From JAVBJN01 sp031546985 (lineage in GTDB: Bacteria; Bacteroidota; Bacteroidia; Chitinophagales; Chitinophagaceae): DNA of 24,178 nt. Positions 15,799-23,052 of this stretch are shown one piece after another. Made by a program: the position numbers and the translations under genes. The stretch is taken from NCBI GenBank assembly GCA_031546985.1, contig JAVBJN010000119.1:1-24178 (forward strand), given 5' to 3'. Within the stretch, counting starts at the first letter, position 1, and each line of letters opens with the position of its first letter. Under the pieces are notes generated by a model, which saw only the letters and a list, made by a program, of their open reading frames with translations, had not been told where the DNA came from and ran no database searches.

Positions 15799-16993
15799 CA
15801 CTTATAACCGGCGCCGCCTTTAAAGCATGCCTTTGGCTGCCCATCTGGCTCAACAAACTTACTGCTGCACAACCGGCCATTACCGCCACCATAGGCACAA
15901 TGGTACCGTTGTGCAGCATACTTACCGCCGCGGAGGCCAGCGCTCCTGCCACCATTTGAATGGCACCCAGCAATGCCGAGGCGCTGCCCGCATATCGGGT
16001 AAAGGGTTGCAAAGCAAGTGCCGTTGTATTGGGGCTCAGAAAACCCAGGCACAACAAGAAGCACCATACCAATCCCATCACCAGCCATTGGGCCTGCCAA
16101 AAGCCTGCCAGTACTAGTAATCCGGCAACAGCCATTAATACTATCGCCAAAGCCAGCGCAATTTTTGCAGGCGTATATGTTTTAAGCAACACCCGGTTTA
16201 CCTGGCTGCCCGCAATAAGCCCAAAGGCATTGGCACCAAAAGCCCAACCATATTGCGACTCGCTTAAACCAAACAGCTTCATGTATACAAAAGGAGAACC
16301 CGATATGTAGGCAAACATGCCTGCCGATGCAGCGCCGCCTGCAATGGTATACCACACAAAACTCCGCTCTTTCATCACCTCCAGGTATTCGCGGCAAATA
16401 GCCTTAATCCTGAGCGATACCGTTGCATCCGGCGTTTTACTTTCGGGCAGGTACCGCACCACTGCCACCAGCATGAGCAAAGCAATAACCGCCAGCACTA
16501 CAAAAACATATCGCCAACCCAGGTAAGCAGTAACATAACCACCCACCGTAGGCGCTATAATGGGCGCAATGCCCATCACCAGCATAAGCGTAGAAAAGAC
16601 ACCGGCGGTTTCGTGCACCGGAAACACATCGCGCACCACAGCCCGGCCCGCTACCATACCTACGCAACCGCCCAGGGCCAGCAACAACCGCATACCTACC
16701 AGCCACCACACGCCCGGCACTACCGCACAACCTATAGCTGCCAGTATGTAAATAACCAACCCAATAACCAATGGCTTTTTACGGCCAAACCGGTCCAGCA
16801 ACGGGCCACAGATCAGCTGACCTACCGAAATACCTACAAAAAAACTGGTAAGCGATAAGGTTACATGTGCAATATCGGTATGCAGCGCCTCTGCTATGGC
16901 CGGAAACGCTGGCAGGTACATATCTATGGAAAAAGGGCCCAGCGCAGTAAGCGCGCCAAGTATCAGGATGATGGAACGGTGATTTTTCAACAT
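15788..16993 (-). CDS. MFS transporter, Bcr/CflA drug-resistance type
   Basis: A 401-residue inner membrane proton-driven exporter with about 12 transmembrane helices. It opens with LGALTALGPFSIDMYLPAFP, the hallmark of the Bcr/CflA (bicyclomycin/chloramphenicol/sulfonamide) group. Motif A is GPLLDRFGRKKPL at about 63-75, and a motif C-like stretch is GIAPIIAPTVGGY. Helix-rich halves are joined by a cytoplasmic loop (RYLPESKTPDATVSLRIK). The substrate is not predictable. ATG 16993 is preferred over a TTG at 17014. The end overlaps the beta-barrel gene tail to tail by 11 nt. Confidence 0.9.
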   Translation of the reverse strand: MLKNHRSIILILGALTALGPFSIDMYLPAFPAIAEALHTDIAHVTLSLTSFFVGISVGQLICGPLLDRFGRKKPLVIGLVIYILAAIGCAVVPGVWWLVGMRLLLALGGCVGMVAGRAVVRDVFPVHETAGVFSTLMLVMGIAPIIAPTVGGYVTAYLGWRYVFVVLAVIALLMLVAVVRYLPESKTPDATVSLRIKAICREYLEVMKERSFVWYTIAGGAASAGMFAYISGSPFVYMKLFGLSESQYGWAFGANAFGLIAGSQVNRVLLKTYTPAKIALALAIVLMAVAGLLVLAGFWQAQWLVMGLVWCFLLCLGFLSPNTTALALQPFTRYAGSASALLGAIQMVAGALASAAVSMLHNGTIVPMVAVMAGCAAVSLLSQMGSQRHALKAAPVISVKS

Positions 16994-17179
16994 AACAGAA
17001 AGTAAGCGCCGCAAAGGTTGGATTTAAAACAGCCGCGAAATAGCACAAATATGCACTTTGGTGGCACTTCTGTTCAGCGGGCACCTTAAAATTCCCGGTT
17101 ACACAACAGTTTTTCCAGATTATAAAACCTGGGCAACCGGTTTCTGACCAATTTTGGTTCAGAAATGCCACAATTCTGC

Positions 17180-17198
17180 TTTTATAATCATTATAAAA
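17180..17198. promoter_or_regulatory. Perfect AT-rich palindrome, possible operator
   Basis: TTTTATAAT (17180-17188), C, then ATTATAAAA (17190-17198) is a perfect 9-bp inverted repeat with a 1-nt centre. It lies in the divergent spacer between the efflux pump start (16993) and the small gene at 17271. A dimeric repressor site is possible. The rest of this 277-nt spacer shows no gene. Confidence 0.4.
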
Positions 17199-17270
17199 TA
17201 GTTAAATTGTAGCATATACCGGTACGCCAGCCGATTATAGCCGAACTTTACACCTTGCAATAACCTTATC

Positions 17271-17486
17271 ATGGAAGCTTTGTATACCCATCAGAAAAAC
17301 CTTGTGCATGCAATGAGCGGCAAGCACAAAAGGCGTCATCCTTTTTTGCACCTGCTGAGAAAAACCCGAAACTGGTTCCGGTTGAAAAAACTGCACCTTA
17401 CGGCACAAACCATACACCAGCTCCGCGAAGTGGTTCAAACGACTTCGGTACCCTCTTCTCAAAAAGGTAAATTATATTTCGAATAG
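17271..17486 (+). CDS. Small basic protein, unknown
   Basis: A 71-residue frame with a very basic, His-rich middle (GKHKRRHPFLHLLRKTRNWFRLKKLHLTAQ) and no signal peptide or clear membrane helix. It may be cytosolic and bind nucleic acid or an acidic partner; this is inference from charge only. It fills the space between two leftward genes, ends 12 nt before the convergent DUF4294 gene, and is not antisense to any other call. I recognise no family, and a chance frame remains possible. Confidence 0.5.
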   Translation: MEALYTHQKNLVHAMSGKHKRRHPFLHLLRKTRNWFRLKKLHLTAQTIHQLREVVQTTSVPSSQKGKLYFE

Positions 17487-17498
17487 AAAAGATGGAGA

Positions 17499-18113
17499 TT
17501 AGTGCACCGGCCTCATACCGCCGTTCTGTTCAATTTCCTGAACAATGAGTTCAATATCCCGGTCATTGCCCTGAGGGTCGTATCCCCGCTTAAGGTTGTT
17601 TTCGAACACCAGGGCTATGGCCTGGAACACTACAGCCGAGAACCCGCCCTTGAGTTCGCGGATAATATCATAGCAATTACGCCCGGTTTGCCGGTTTATC
17701 AGCTTCACCAGGATCTGTCCCTGGCTGATGGTAAAATTCTGAAGTTCGCCCTTAAAACGGCGGTTCAGCTCATCTTCTTTACGTTTTTTATAGGCTTTAC
17801 GGGCATCTTTGCTATCCAGCACAGCCAGGTCGCTATCTACATCTTTAAGTACCTCAGCAGCCGTTAAGGCATAAGGGTATACTTTATAAACATTGTAGCG
17901 CAATTTATCCATAGCAGCACGGTAGCGGCGTACGTAATAAGGCATTTTCTCCACCACCTCCACAGTTTTGAGCCATTTAGAAGGCACCGTGTCGCCATTG
18001 AGGATTACAGCCCCCATCAGAATTTTTTCCTGCTCCTGGCCCCGGGCATGCCCCGCACTGGCCGCCAAAAGCAGCACAGTTACGATACGAAATAATATTT
18101 TGCCCCGGCTCAT
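17499..18113 (-). CDS. Exported DUF4294 domain protein
   Basis: A 204-residue exported protein. A signal peptide (FRIVTVLLLAASAGHARGQ) is followed by VILNGDTVPSKWLKTVEVVEK, then a helical basic domain with the DUF4294 marker RYRAAMDKLRYNVYKVYPYALTAAEVL and KKRKEDELNRRFKGELQNFTISQGQILVKLINRQTG. This family is common and strongly conserved across Bacteroidota but has no established function. The gene stands alone; upstream lies a divergent spacer shared with the GtrA-like gene. Confidence 0.85.
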   Translation of the reverse strand: MSRGKILFRIVTVLLLAASAGHARGQEQEKILMGAVILNGDTVPSKWLKTVEVVEKMPYYVRRYRAAMDKLRYNVYKVYPYALTAAEVLKDVDSDLAVLDSKDARKAYKKRKEDELNRRFKGELQNFTISQGQILVKLINRQTGRNCYDIIRELKGGFSAVVFQAIALVFENNLKRGYDPQGNDRDIELIVQEIEQNGGMRPVH

Positions 18114-18267
18114 GTCTAAACGGTTCAGTTACAGTGAGAAAAAACTTTTCTAAACTAATATTTTATCCCAGTATTCGTGCCATCTTTTTTTCCTTTCCAG
18201 GAAGGGGTGTAACACAGGCGTTTCTTACGGGGATGCATAGTGGTTATCCTAATACAAATTTAAATTT

Positions 18268-18301
18268 TTTGGTACACTTCACGATTCTATACCTATATTT
18301 G
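18268..18301 (+). promoter_or_regulatory. Candidate promoter of the GtrA-like gene
   Basis: TATATTTG (18294-18301) matches the Bacteroidota -7 consensus exactly. A TTTG (18268-18271) lies 22 nt upstream of it, a little longer than the usual 19 or so. Transcription would start only a few bases before the ATG at 18312. Confidence 0.4.
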
Positions 18302-18311
18302 CGGCCTTGAA

Positions 18312-18722
18312 ATGCTAAAGACACTACAAGCAAATAAGACCCAGCTTATCAAATTCGGCCTTGCCGGCGCCTCCGGCGCTGCGGTAGAGTTTTGTCTTTT
18401 CTATTGGTTTTCACACGTATTTCCTTTTTTTAAAGGCGAATACGGTTACCTGCTCGCCAATCTCGTGGCCATTGTTTTTGCTACCATTATCAATTACATC
18501 ATTTCAGTAAAATGGGTATTTGAAGGTGGTAAATACTCCCGCAGAAAGGAATTTGCCATGTTTATGCTCATTTCCCTGCTATCGCTGGTACTTAACCAGG
18601 GGTTGATGTACGTTTTCGTAAGTATGCTGGCGCTGAATGTAATGCTTAGCAAAGCTGCCGCTATTGGCCTCGTAGCCATCATCAACTACATCAGCAAGAA
18701 ATACCTTGTATTTAACGGGTAA
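18312..18722 (+). CDS. GtrA-family membrane protein
   Basis: A 136-residue inner membrane protein with four transmembrane helices. It begins LIKFGLAGASGAAVEFCLFYWF and continues LLANLVAIVFATIINYIISVKWVF, FAMFMLISLLSLVLNQGLMYVF and KAAAIGLVAIINYISKKYLVF. The paired N-Y-I-x-x-K-x-x-V-F endings of helices 2 and 4 are typical of GtrA. Family members are thought to help move lipid-linked sugars across the membrane for surface glycan synthesis. No glycosyltransferase gene is directly beside it; kdtA and sugar-nucleotide genes lie 1-3 kb downstream. It stands alone. Confidence 0.9.
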   Translation: MLKTLQANKTQLIKFGLAGASGAAVEFCLFYWFSHVFPFFKGEYGYLLANLVAIVFATIINYIISVKWVFEGGKYSRRKEFAMFMLISLLSLVLNQGLMYVFVSMLALNVMLSKAAAIGLVAIINYISKKYLVFNG

Positions 18723-19036
18723 TTCAAGATTCTTCTCCCGCTGCGGATTTACTTTCTAATGTGCTAATGAAACAATGTGGAAATGGCGTAATAAGCCATT
18801 CGCCGCGTCGCTATGAGCGGTCAATGGTGGCCTTAGACAAGCCTGTCCCCCACGTGCGGGGCTCAGGCACCTGAAAGGTCAATGGTGAATAATCAATAGT
18901 GAATAGTAACCCCTTGTGTCCTTTTCTCGAGTTGGAGCTTTGCGCCTTCCACCCTTGCGCCTTCGCGTGAAACCATCTAACATTGTTTCGCCGTGTCGCC
19001 ATGAGCCCTCATCTCCCCAACCACAATTCCCCTTCA
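18723..19036. repeat. Repeat-rich non-coding spacer
   Basis: No gene is supported here. Visible structure includes a hairpin AATGGC (18782-18787) with GCCATT (18795-18800). An 18-nt unit CGCCGCGTCGCTATGAGC (18801-18818) recurs with two mismatches at 18989-19006. GGTCAATGGTG occurs twice (from about 18819 and about 18877). A GC-rich hairpin has arms GCCTG (18841-18845) and CAGGC (18864-18868). TTGCGCCTTC is repeated directly at 18940-18949 and 18955-18964. The texture suggests layered remnants of dispersed intergenic repeats. Confidence 0.55.
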
Positions 19037-19067
19037 TTTGCCTGTGGCATGGAAAATGCTATCTTAG
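19037..19067 (+). promoter_or_regulatory. Promoter of the Pro/Ala-linker hypothetical gene
   Basis: TTTG (19037-19040), a 19-nt spacer, then TATCTTAG (19060-19067), one mismatch from TAnnTTTG. The expected transcription start near 19072 falls between two possible ATG codons (19049 and 19088) and so favours ATG 19088. Confidence 0.55.
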
Positions 19068-19087
19068 TACGATTAAAGCAATTGCAG

Positions 19088-19732
19088 ATGGAACGGATCA
19101 AATACCTTATCAATAAGCTGAATGAAGCGCAACATGCCAAGGGCCAGCGGAATATCATCGAAATAGACCTGATGCTGGATTACACCCGCGTACTCTACGC
19201 CGATTTACTGGAATGGCGGGGCCGTCTTTTACACCAGGAGCAGCCACCTGCAGAACCTGCTTTTTCAATGCCGGCAGCACCTGCACCAGTTGCACAACCC
19301 TCCAATACTGTAGTTGCAGAAGCCCAACAACCAGAGGCAGCGCCAACGCAACCAGAACCAATTGCTATGCCTGTTATGCCTGCAGTGGCAGACCATACTG
19401 CGGTTAAAGAACCCATAACCGAGAGTTTTCCTTATAGCACCCGGCAGAGTTTTACCACACCAGGCACAGCGCAAACATCTGCCAGTGATACACCGGCCGA
19501 CCTAAAACAACTGGTAGGACTTAACGATAAATTCCAGTTTATCAGCGATCTGTTTAAAGGCAACACCCAAGCATTTCATGAGGCGATGGAACACCTGAAC
19601 CACCTGCCCGATTTTAATGCAGCAGAGCAATGGGTTGGCAACAACCTCATTCAACAATACGATTGGAAGGAAGAAGACCCTGCCGTAGAGAATTTCTACA
19701 GCGTACTTAAAAGACGGTTTTCTGTAATATAG
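19088..19732 (+). CDS. Conserved hypothetical protein with Pro/Ala linker
   Basis: A protein of about 214 residues with no signal peptide, probably cytosolic. The N-terminal ~55 residues (MERIKYLINKLNEAQHAKGQ, then IDLMLDYTRVLYADLLEWR) look helical. A Pro/Ala/Gln-rich linker of about 90 residues follows. The C-terminal ~70 residues form a compact helical domain (LNDKFQFISDLFKGNTQAFHEAMEHLN, then FNAAEQWVGNN and VENFYSVLKRRF) that I believe recurs in Bacteroidota hypothetical proteins. The function is unknown. Two short helical domains joined by a flexible tether suggest a scaffold or adaptor; that is inference. The end overlaps kdtA tail to tail by 37 nt. Confidence 0.72.
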   Translation: MERIKYLINKLNEAQHAKGQRNIIEIDLMLDYTRVLYADLLEWRGRLLHQEQPPAEPAFSMPAAPAPVAQPSNTVVAEAQQPEAAPTQPEPIAMPVMPAVADHTAVKEPITESFPYSTRQSFTTPGTAQTSASDTPADLKQLVGLNDKFQFISDLFKGNTQAFHEAMEHLNHLPDFNAAEQWVGNNLIQQYDWKEEDPAVENFYSVLKRRFSVI

Positions 19733-20958
19733 TTCATAACCTTTTGTGTGGCGCCTGCATGCTGAAACGTGTAGGCCCTTGCATTACGGCAGGTTTGTTC
19801 ATAAAGACTTTCCTGTTGTAATGCTTCCATCACACGCTCAAATTCTGCTCCGCTGTTTATTGCAAAAGCGGCTTGTTCCGCTACCAGCTCTACCGCTTCG
19901 TGAAACTTACGGTAAACCGGACCAATAATAACCGGAATGCCATACACACTTGCTTCAAGCATATTGTGAATACCGCCTTTTTCAAAACCACCGCCCACAT
20001 AAGCTACCCTGCCATATTTATACAGCCGGCTCAGCATACCCATATTGTCAACAATCAATACATTGCTGTTATTGGCATGAGCAGCATTCCATTGCGAAAA
20101 ACGCACACTACCCGGAAACTGCTTCTCAATCGCTTTGATATGCGCTTCATGTATTTCGTGCGGTGCTATAATCAGTTTCCAATCCGGGTGATGGCTTAGC
20201 CATTCCGACAACATATTTTCATCATCAGGCCAGGTGCTACCGGCCACCAGTACATGCTCACTGCCAGTTACAAAAGCTTCTACCTGCGCTACAGGCGTAA
20301 ACTGCCCGGCAATGGTAATAACCCGGTCGAACCGGGTATCGCCACCTATCACTACATTATACAGTCCAATGCCCTGCAACAAGGTTTCTGAAGTTTTGTT
20401 CTGCACCATCAGGGTAGAGAAACAAGCAAGCATAGCCCGGTGTAAGGCACCCCAACTTTTAAAGAAAGGTTGCTCTTCCCTAAAAAGTCCTGCTACCAGC
20501 ATTGTTGGAATGGCACATTGCTGCAAGGCCGCGAGGTAATAATACCAGAATTCGTATTTGATAAAAATAGCCAGCGAAGGGTTTATGGTATCCAGAAAAA
20601 TACGGGCGTTCTTTTTACCATCCAGTGGCAGGTAACAAACCAGGTCGGCACCATCATAATTTTTGCGCACTTCATATCCCGAGGGCGAAAAAAAACTGAG
20701 CACAATAGCCGTATCCGGGTAAGCTTTTTTAACAGCTTCCAATACAGGGCGCCCCTGCTCAAACTCGCCCAGCGAGGCGCAATGCATCCATAGCACTTTG
20801 CGGTGGCGCAAGCCTTCCATACCAGACAGGAGCCGGGCCTGCCAGTCTTTACGACCGGTCTTCCACAGCCGGGCTTTGGCATTAAAAAATGCCGCTATCG
20901 AGATAGCAGCATTGTATGAGTGTAGAAAAAGATTATATAACAGTTGGCTCACCAGCAT
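19696..20958 (-). CDS. kdtA: 3-deoxy-D-manno-octulosonic acid (Kdo) transferase
   Basis: A 420-residue GT30 glycosyltransferase that adds Kdo from CMP-Kdo to lipid IVA, the first step of LPS inner core assembly at the cytoplasmic face of the inner membrane. An N-terminal hydrophobic segment (MLVSQLLYNLFLHSYNAAIS) should anchor it. The motif CASLGEFEQGRP carries the likely catalytic Glu65. Further family marks are FFSPSGYEVRKNY, FIKYEFWYYYL, GSTWPDDE, IIAPHEIHE and the CMP-Kdo-binding stretch YVGGGFEKGGIHNMLEASVYG. Its ATG overlaps the stop of the upstream outer membrane protein gene in TAATG, so translation is probably coupled. The 3' end overlaps the convergent hypothetical gene. Confidence 0.95.
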   Translation of the reverse strand: MLVSQLLYNLFLHSYNAAISIAAFFNAKARLWKTGRKDWQARLLSGMEGLRHRKVLWMHCASLGEFEQGRPVLEAVKKAYPDTAIVLSFFSPSGYEVRKNYDGADLVCYLPLDGKKNARIFLDTINPSLAIFIKYEFWYYYLAALQQCAIPTMLVAGLFREEQPFFKSWGALHRAMLACFSTLMVQNKTSETLLQGIGLYNVVIGGDTRFDRVITIAGQFTPVAQVEAFVTGSEHVLVAGSTWPDDENMLSEWLSHHPDWKLIIAPHEIHEAHIKAIEKQFPGSVRFSQWNAAHANNSNVLIVDNMGMLSRLYKYGRVAYVGGGFEKGGIHNMLEASVYGIPVIIGPVYRKFHEAVELVAEQAAFAINSGAEFERVMEALQQESLYEQTCRNARAYTFQHAGATQKVMNYITENRLLSTL

Positions 20959-21734
20959 TAGAAGTAAATTTCGTCTACCTTGTTTTTAAACACAGGAATC
21001 ATCCATCCCACCCGAATGCCAAACATCGCATCATTGCGGGGTTTGGTATCTGGACGGTTTACATCAAACAGGTAATCTCTGCGGCCCTGGGTAAAGCCCC
21101 ACGACACTTGCAACCCTGCATAGAAATTAACCAGGCGGCTTTCTGAGAAAAAGGCATATCCTATAAACTGGTCTAAATATATACCGTTGGTTAAGCGGTC
21201 GTAACCTTTGCGGTAATCGCCTCTTACCTGCGGCACCACATGATCGCGGTCAAAAATATTGATCTTATGTTGTATAAAACCTACCGAAGTAAGCGCCATG
21301 ATACCGGAGTTAAGATTGCGGTCGTGCAGCGGAAAAATCTTGCCCACCTGCCCGGCAATAATATAACCTCTTTCGTACAGCGGCAATTTGGTACGGCTAC
21401 CGTTCTGGTCTATAAAATACCCCTGTTTATCGCGCACATTGATCAGCAGGGAGTCTTCTTTCATTTTGTTGCCAAATATAAAATCCAGCTTGGCGCCGAT
21501 AAGCCAGTTATTGGAAGTTTTGTACATCACAGACGGGCCCACACGAAAACTGCCGCCAAAACGATCGGCCATATCAGCCAAAGGAATATCGTAAGCACCA
21601 TTGGCCGAAAAGATAAGGCCCCGGGAAGCTTTGGGTGCGGTACTTGCCGCGTCCTGCGCTTTAAGCGTATTGCCAGTAAGGGCTGCCGCAAGGGCAAGTA
21701 TCAGAAAAGCAGGTTTCCGGTATAACATGCGCAT
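20958..21734 (-). CDS. Conserved outer membrane protein of unknown function, linked to kdtA
   Basis: A 258-residue exported protein. The signal peptide (MRMLYRKPAFLILALAAALTGNTLKAQ) is followed by a short disordered stretch and then a barrel-like sequence: GLIFSANGAYDIPLADMADRFGG, FRVGPSVMYKTSNNWLIGAKLDFIFGN, YAGLQVSWGFTQGRRDYLFDV and MFGIRVGWMIPVFKNKVDEIYF. Alternating strands and a terminal aromatic residue fit an outer membrane beta barrel of moderate size. I know no functional name. The TAATG overlap with kdtA suggests that it is made together with the LPS Kdo transferase. ATG 21734 or 21728 is the start. Confidence 0.8.
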   Translation of the reverse strand: MRMLYRKPAFLILALAAALTGNTLKAQDAASTAPKASRGLIFSANGAYDIPLADMADRFGGSFRVGPSVMYKTSNNWLIGAKLDFIFGNKMKEDSLLINVRDKQGYFIDQNGSRTKLPLYERGYIIAGQVGKIFPLHDRNLNSGIMALTSVGFIQHKINIFDRDHVVPQVRGDYRKGYDRLTNGIYLDQFIGYAFFSESRLVNFYAGLQVSWGFTQGRRDYLFDVNRPDTKPRNDAMFGIRVGWMIPVFKNKVDEIYF

Positions 21735-21847
21735 ATGTCAAAATAAAGGCCGTAAGATACAAAGGATTTAGCAGCCAAACATATACAATAATTTGAAACA
21801 TATTAGCGTTATAACCACCCCAAACAGGGGTAAAATTGTATGCATTT

Positions 21848-21879
21848 CTTGTGAATATTGCTGATTTAAAGTACGTTTG
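21848..21879 (+). promoter_or_regulatory. Promoter of the sugar aminotransferase gene
   Basis: CTTG (21848-21851), a 20-nt spacer, then TACGTTTG (21872-21879), an exact match to TAnnTTTG. The predicted start site is about 25 nt before the ATG at 21910. Confidence 0.55.
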
Positions 21880-21909
21880 CAGGATTAAAAAACCAGATAT
21901 TCTCTACAT

Positions 21910-23043
21910 ATGGGCCCATTGCAGATGGTTGACCTCAAAAGTCAGTACCACCACATCAAACAGGAAGTTGACCAGGCCGTTCTCGACGTACTGGAATCCA
22001 GCGCATTCATCAACGGAAAACCTGTTCAGCAGTTTGCTGCCAGCCTTCAGGAATACCTTGGTGTAAAGCATGTTATTCCCTGCGCCAACGGAACCGACGC
22101 CCTCCAGATTTCCATGATGGCCCTGGGCCTGCAACCCGGCGATGAAGTAATTACCCCTTCATTTACCTATGTAGCTACTGTAGAAGTGATTGCCCTGCTT
22201 AAACTCACCCCGGTGTTTGTAGAAGTAGATCCGGCCACCTTTACAATCGATCCCGAATCTATTCGCAAGGCCATTACGCCCAAAACCAAAGCCATTGTAC
22301 CTGTGCACCTGTACGGTCAGTGCGCCGATATGGAAACCATTCTGGCCATTGCCAAAGAGCATAACCTGCACGTAATTGAAGACAATGCGCAGGCTATTGG
22401 CGGCGATTATACTTTTAGTGATGGCACGAAAAAGAAAACCGGCGCGATGGGTATAATTGGCTGCACGTCCTTCTTCCCATCCAAAAACCTGGGATGTTAT
22501 GGAGATGGCGGCGCTATTTTCACCAACGACGATGCATTGGCCGAAACCCTGCGCATGGTAGCCAACCACGGGCAAAAAGTACGCTACTACCACGACCTGG
22601 TAGGTTGTAACTCGCGCCTCGATACCATTCAGGCAGCCGTATTGAACATTAAGCTCCGCAACCTCGATAAGTATAATGATGCAAGGCGCCAGGCAGCCGA
22701 TTTTTACGACAAGGCTTTTGCCAACCATCCCAAAATCAAAACGCCGTTCCGCCACGCCAATAACACACACGTTTTTCACCAGTACACACTAATCCTGGAA
22801 AACAGTAACCGCGATGCGGTGCACCAGGAACTCGCCGACAGAGGCGTACCTTCCATGATCTACTACCCGGTACCCTGCCACAAACAAAAAATGTTTGACA
22901 GCCTGGGCTTACCTGCCACCAACCTGGAAACCACCGATTGGCTTACCGAACGTGTTATTTCGCTGCCAATACACACAGAAATGACCGAAGAAATTTTACA
23001 ACATATTACGACCCAGGTTCTCGAAGCCGTTGCAAAACACTAA
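21910..23043 (+). CDS. DegT/DnrJ/EryC1/StrS sugar aminotransferase (WbpE-like)
   Basis: A 377-residue PLP-dependent aminotransferase acting on a nucleotide-linked keto-sugar. Marks are MVDLKSQYHHIKQEVDQAV at the start, CANGTDALQISMMALGL, the cofactor-binding Asp in VIEDNAQAIGG (Asp158), and the Schiff-base lysine in FFPSKNLGCYGDGGAIFTND (Lys192). CNSRLDTIQAAVL and PVPCHKQKMF follow. The opening and the stretch around Lys192 resemble WbpE-type enzymes, which aminate UDP-3-keto-GlcNAc-uronic acid. The dehydrogenase 9 nt downstream supports a nucleotide-sugar role, but the exact sugar is not certain. ATG 21925 is an alternative start. Confidence 0.9.
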   Translation: MGPLQMVDLKSQYHHIKQEVDQAVLDVLESSAFINGKPVQQFAASLQEYLGVKHVIPCANGTDALQISMMALGLQPGDEVITPSFTYVATVEVIALLKLTPVFVEVDPATFTIDPESIRKAITPKTKAIVPVHLYGQCADMETILAIAKEHNLHVIEDNAQAIGGDYTFSDGTKKKTGAMGIIGCTSFFPSKNLGCYGDGGAIFTNDDALAETLRMVANHGQKVRYYHDLVGCNSRLDTIQAAVLNIKLRNLDKYNDARRQAADFYDKAFANHPKIKTPFRHANNTHVFHQYTLILENSNRDAVHQELADRGVPSMIYYPVPCHKQKMFDSLGLPATNLETTDWLTERVISLPIHTEMTEEILQHITTQVLEAVAKH

Positions 23044-23052
23044 TTATCCCTC

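Noticed and set aside
15795..16858. Several short frames on both strands inside the efflux pump gene
   Set aside because: They are out-of-frame readings of a hydrophobic membrane protein gene and carry no recognisable features.
18841..18868. Terminator for the GtrA-like gene
   Set aside because: The GC-rich hairpin has no T-run on either side and lies more than 100 nt from the stop codon.
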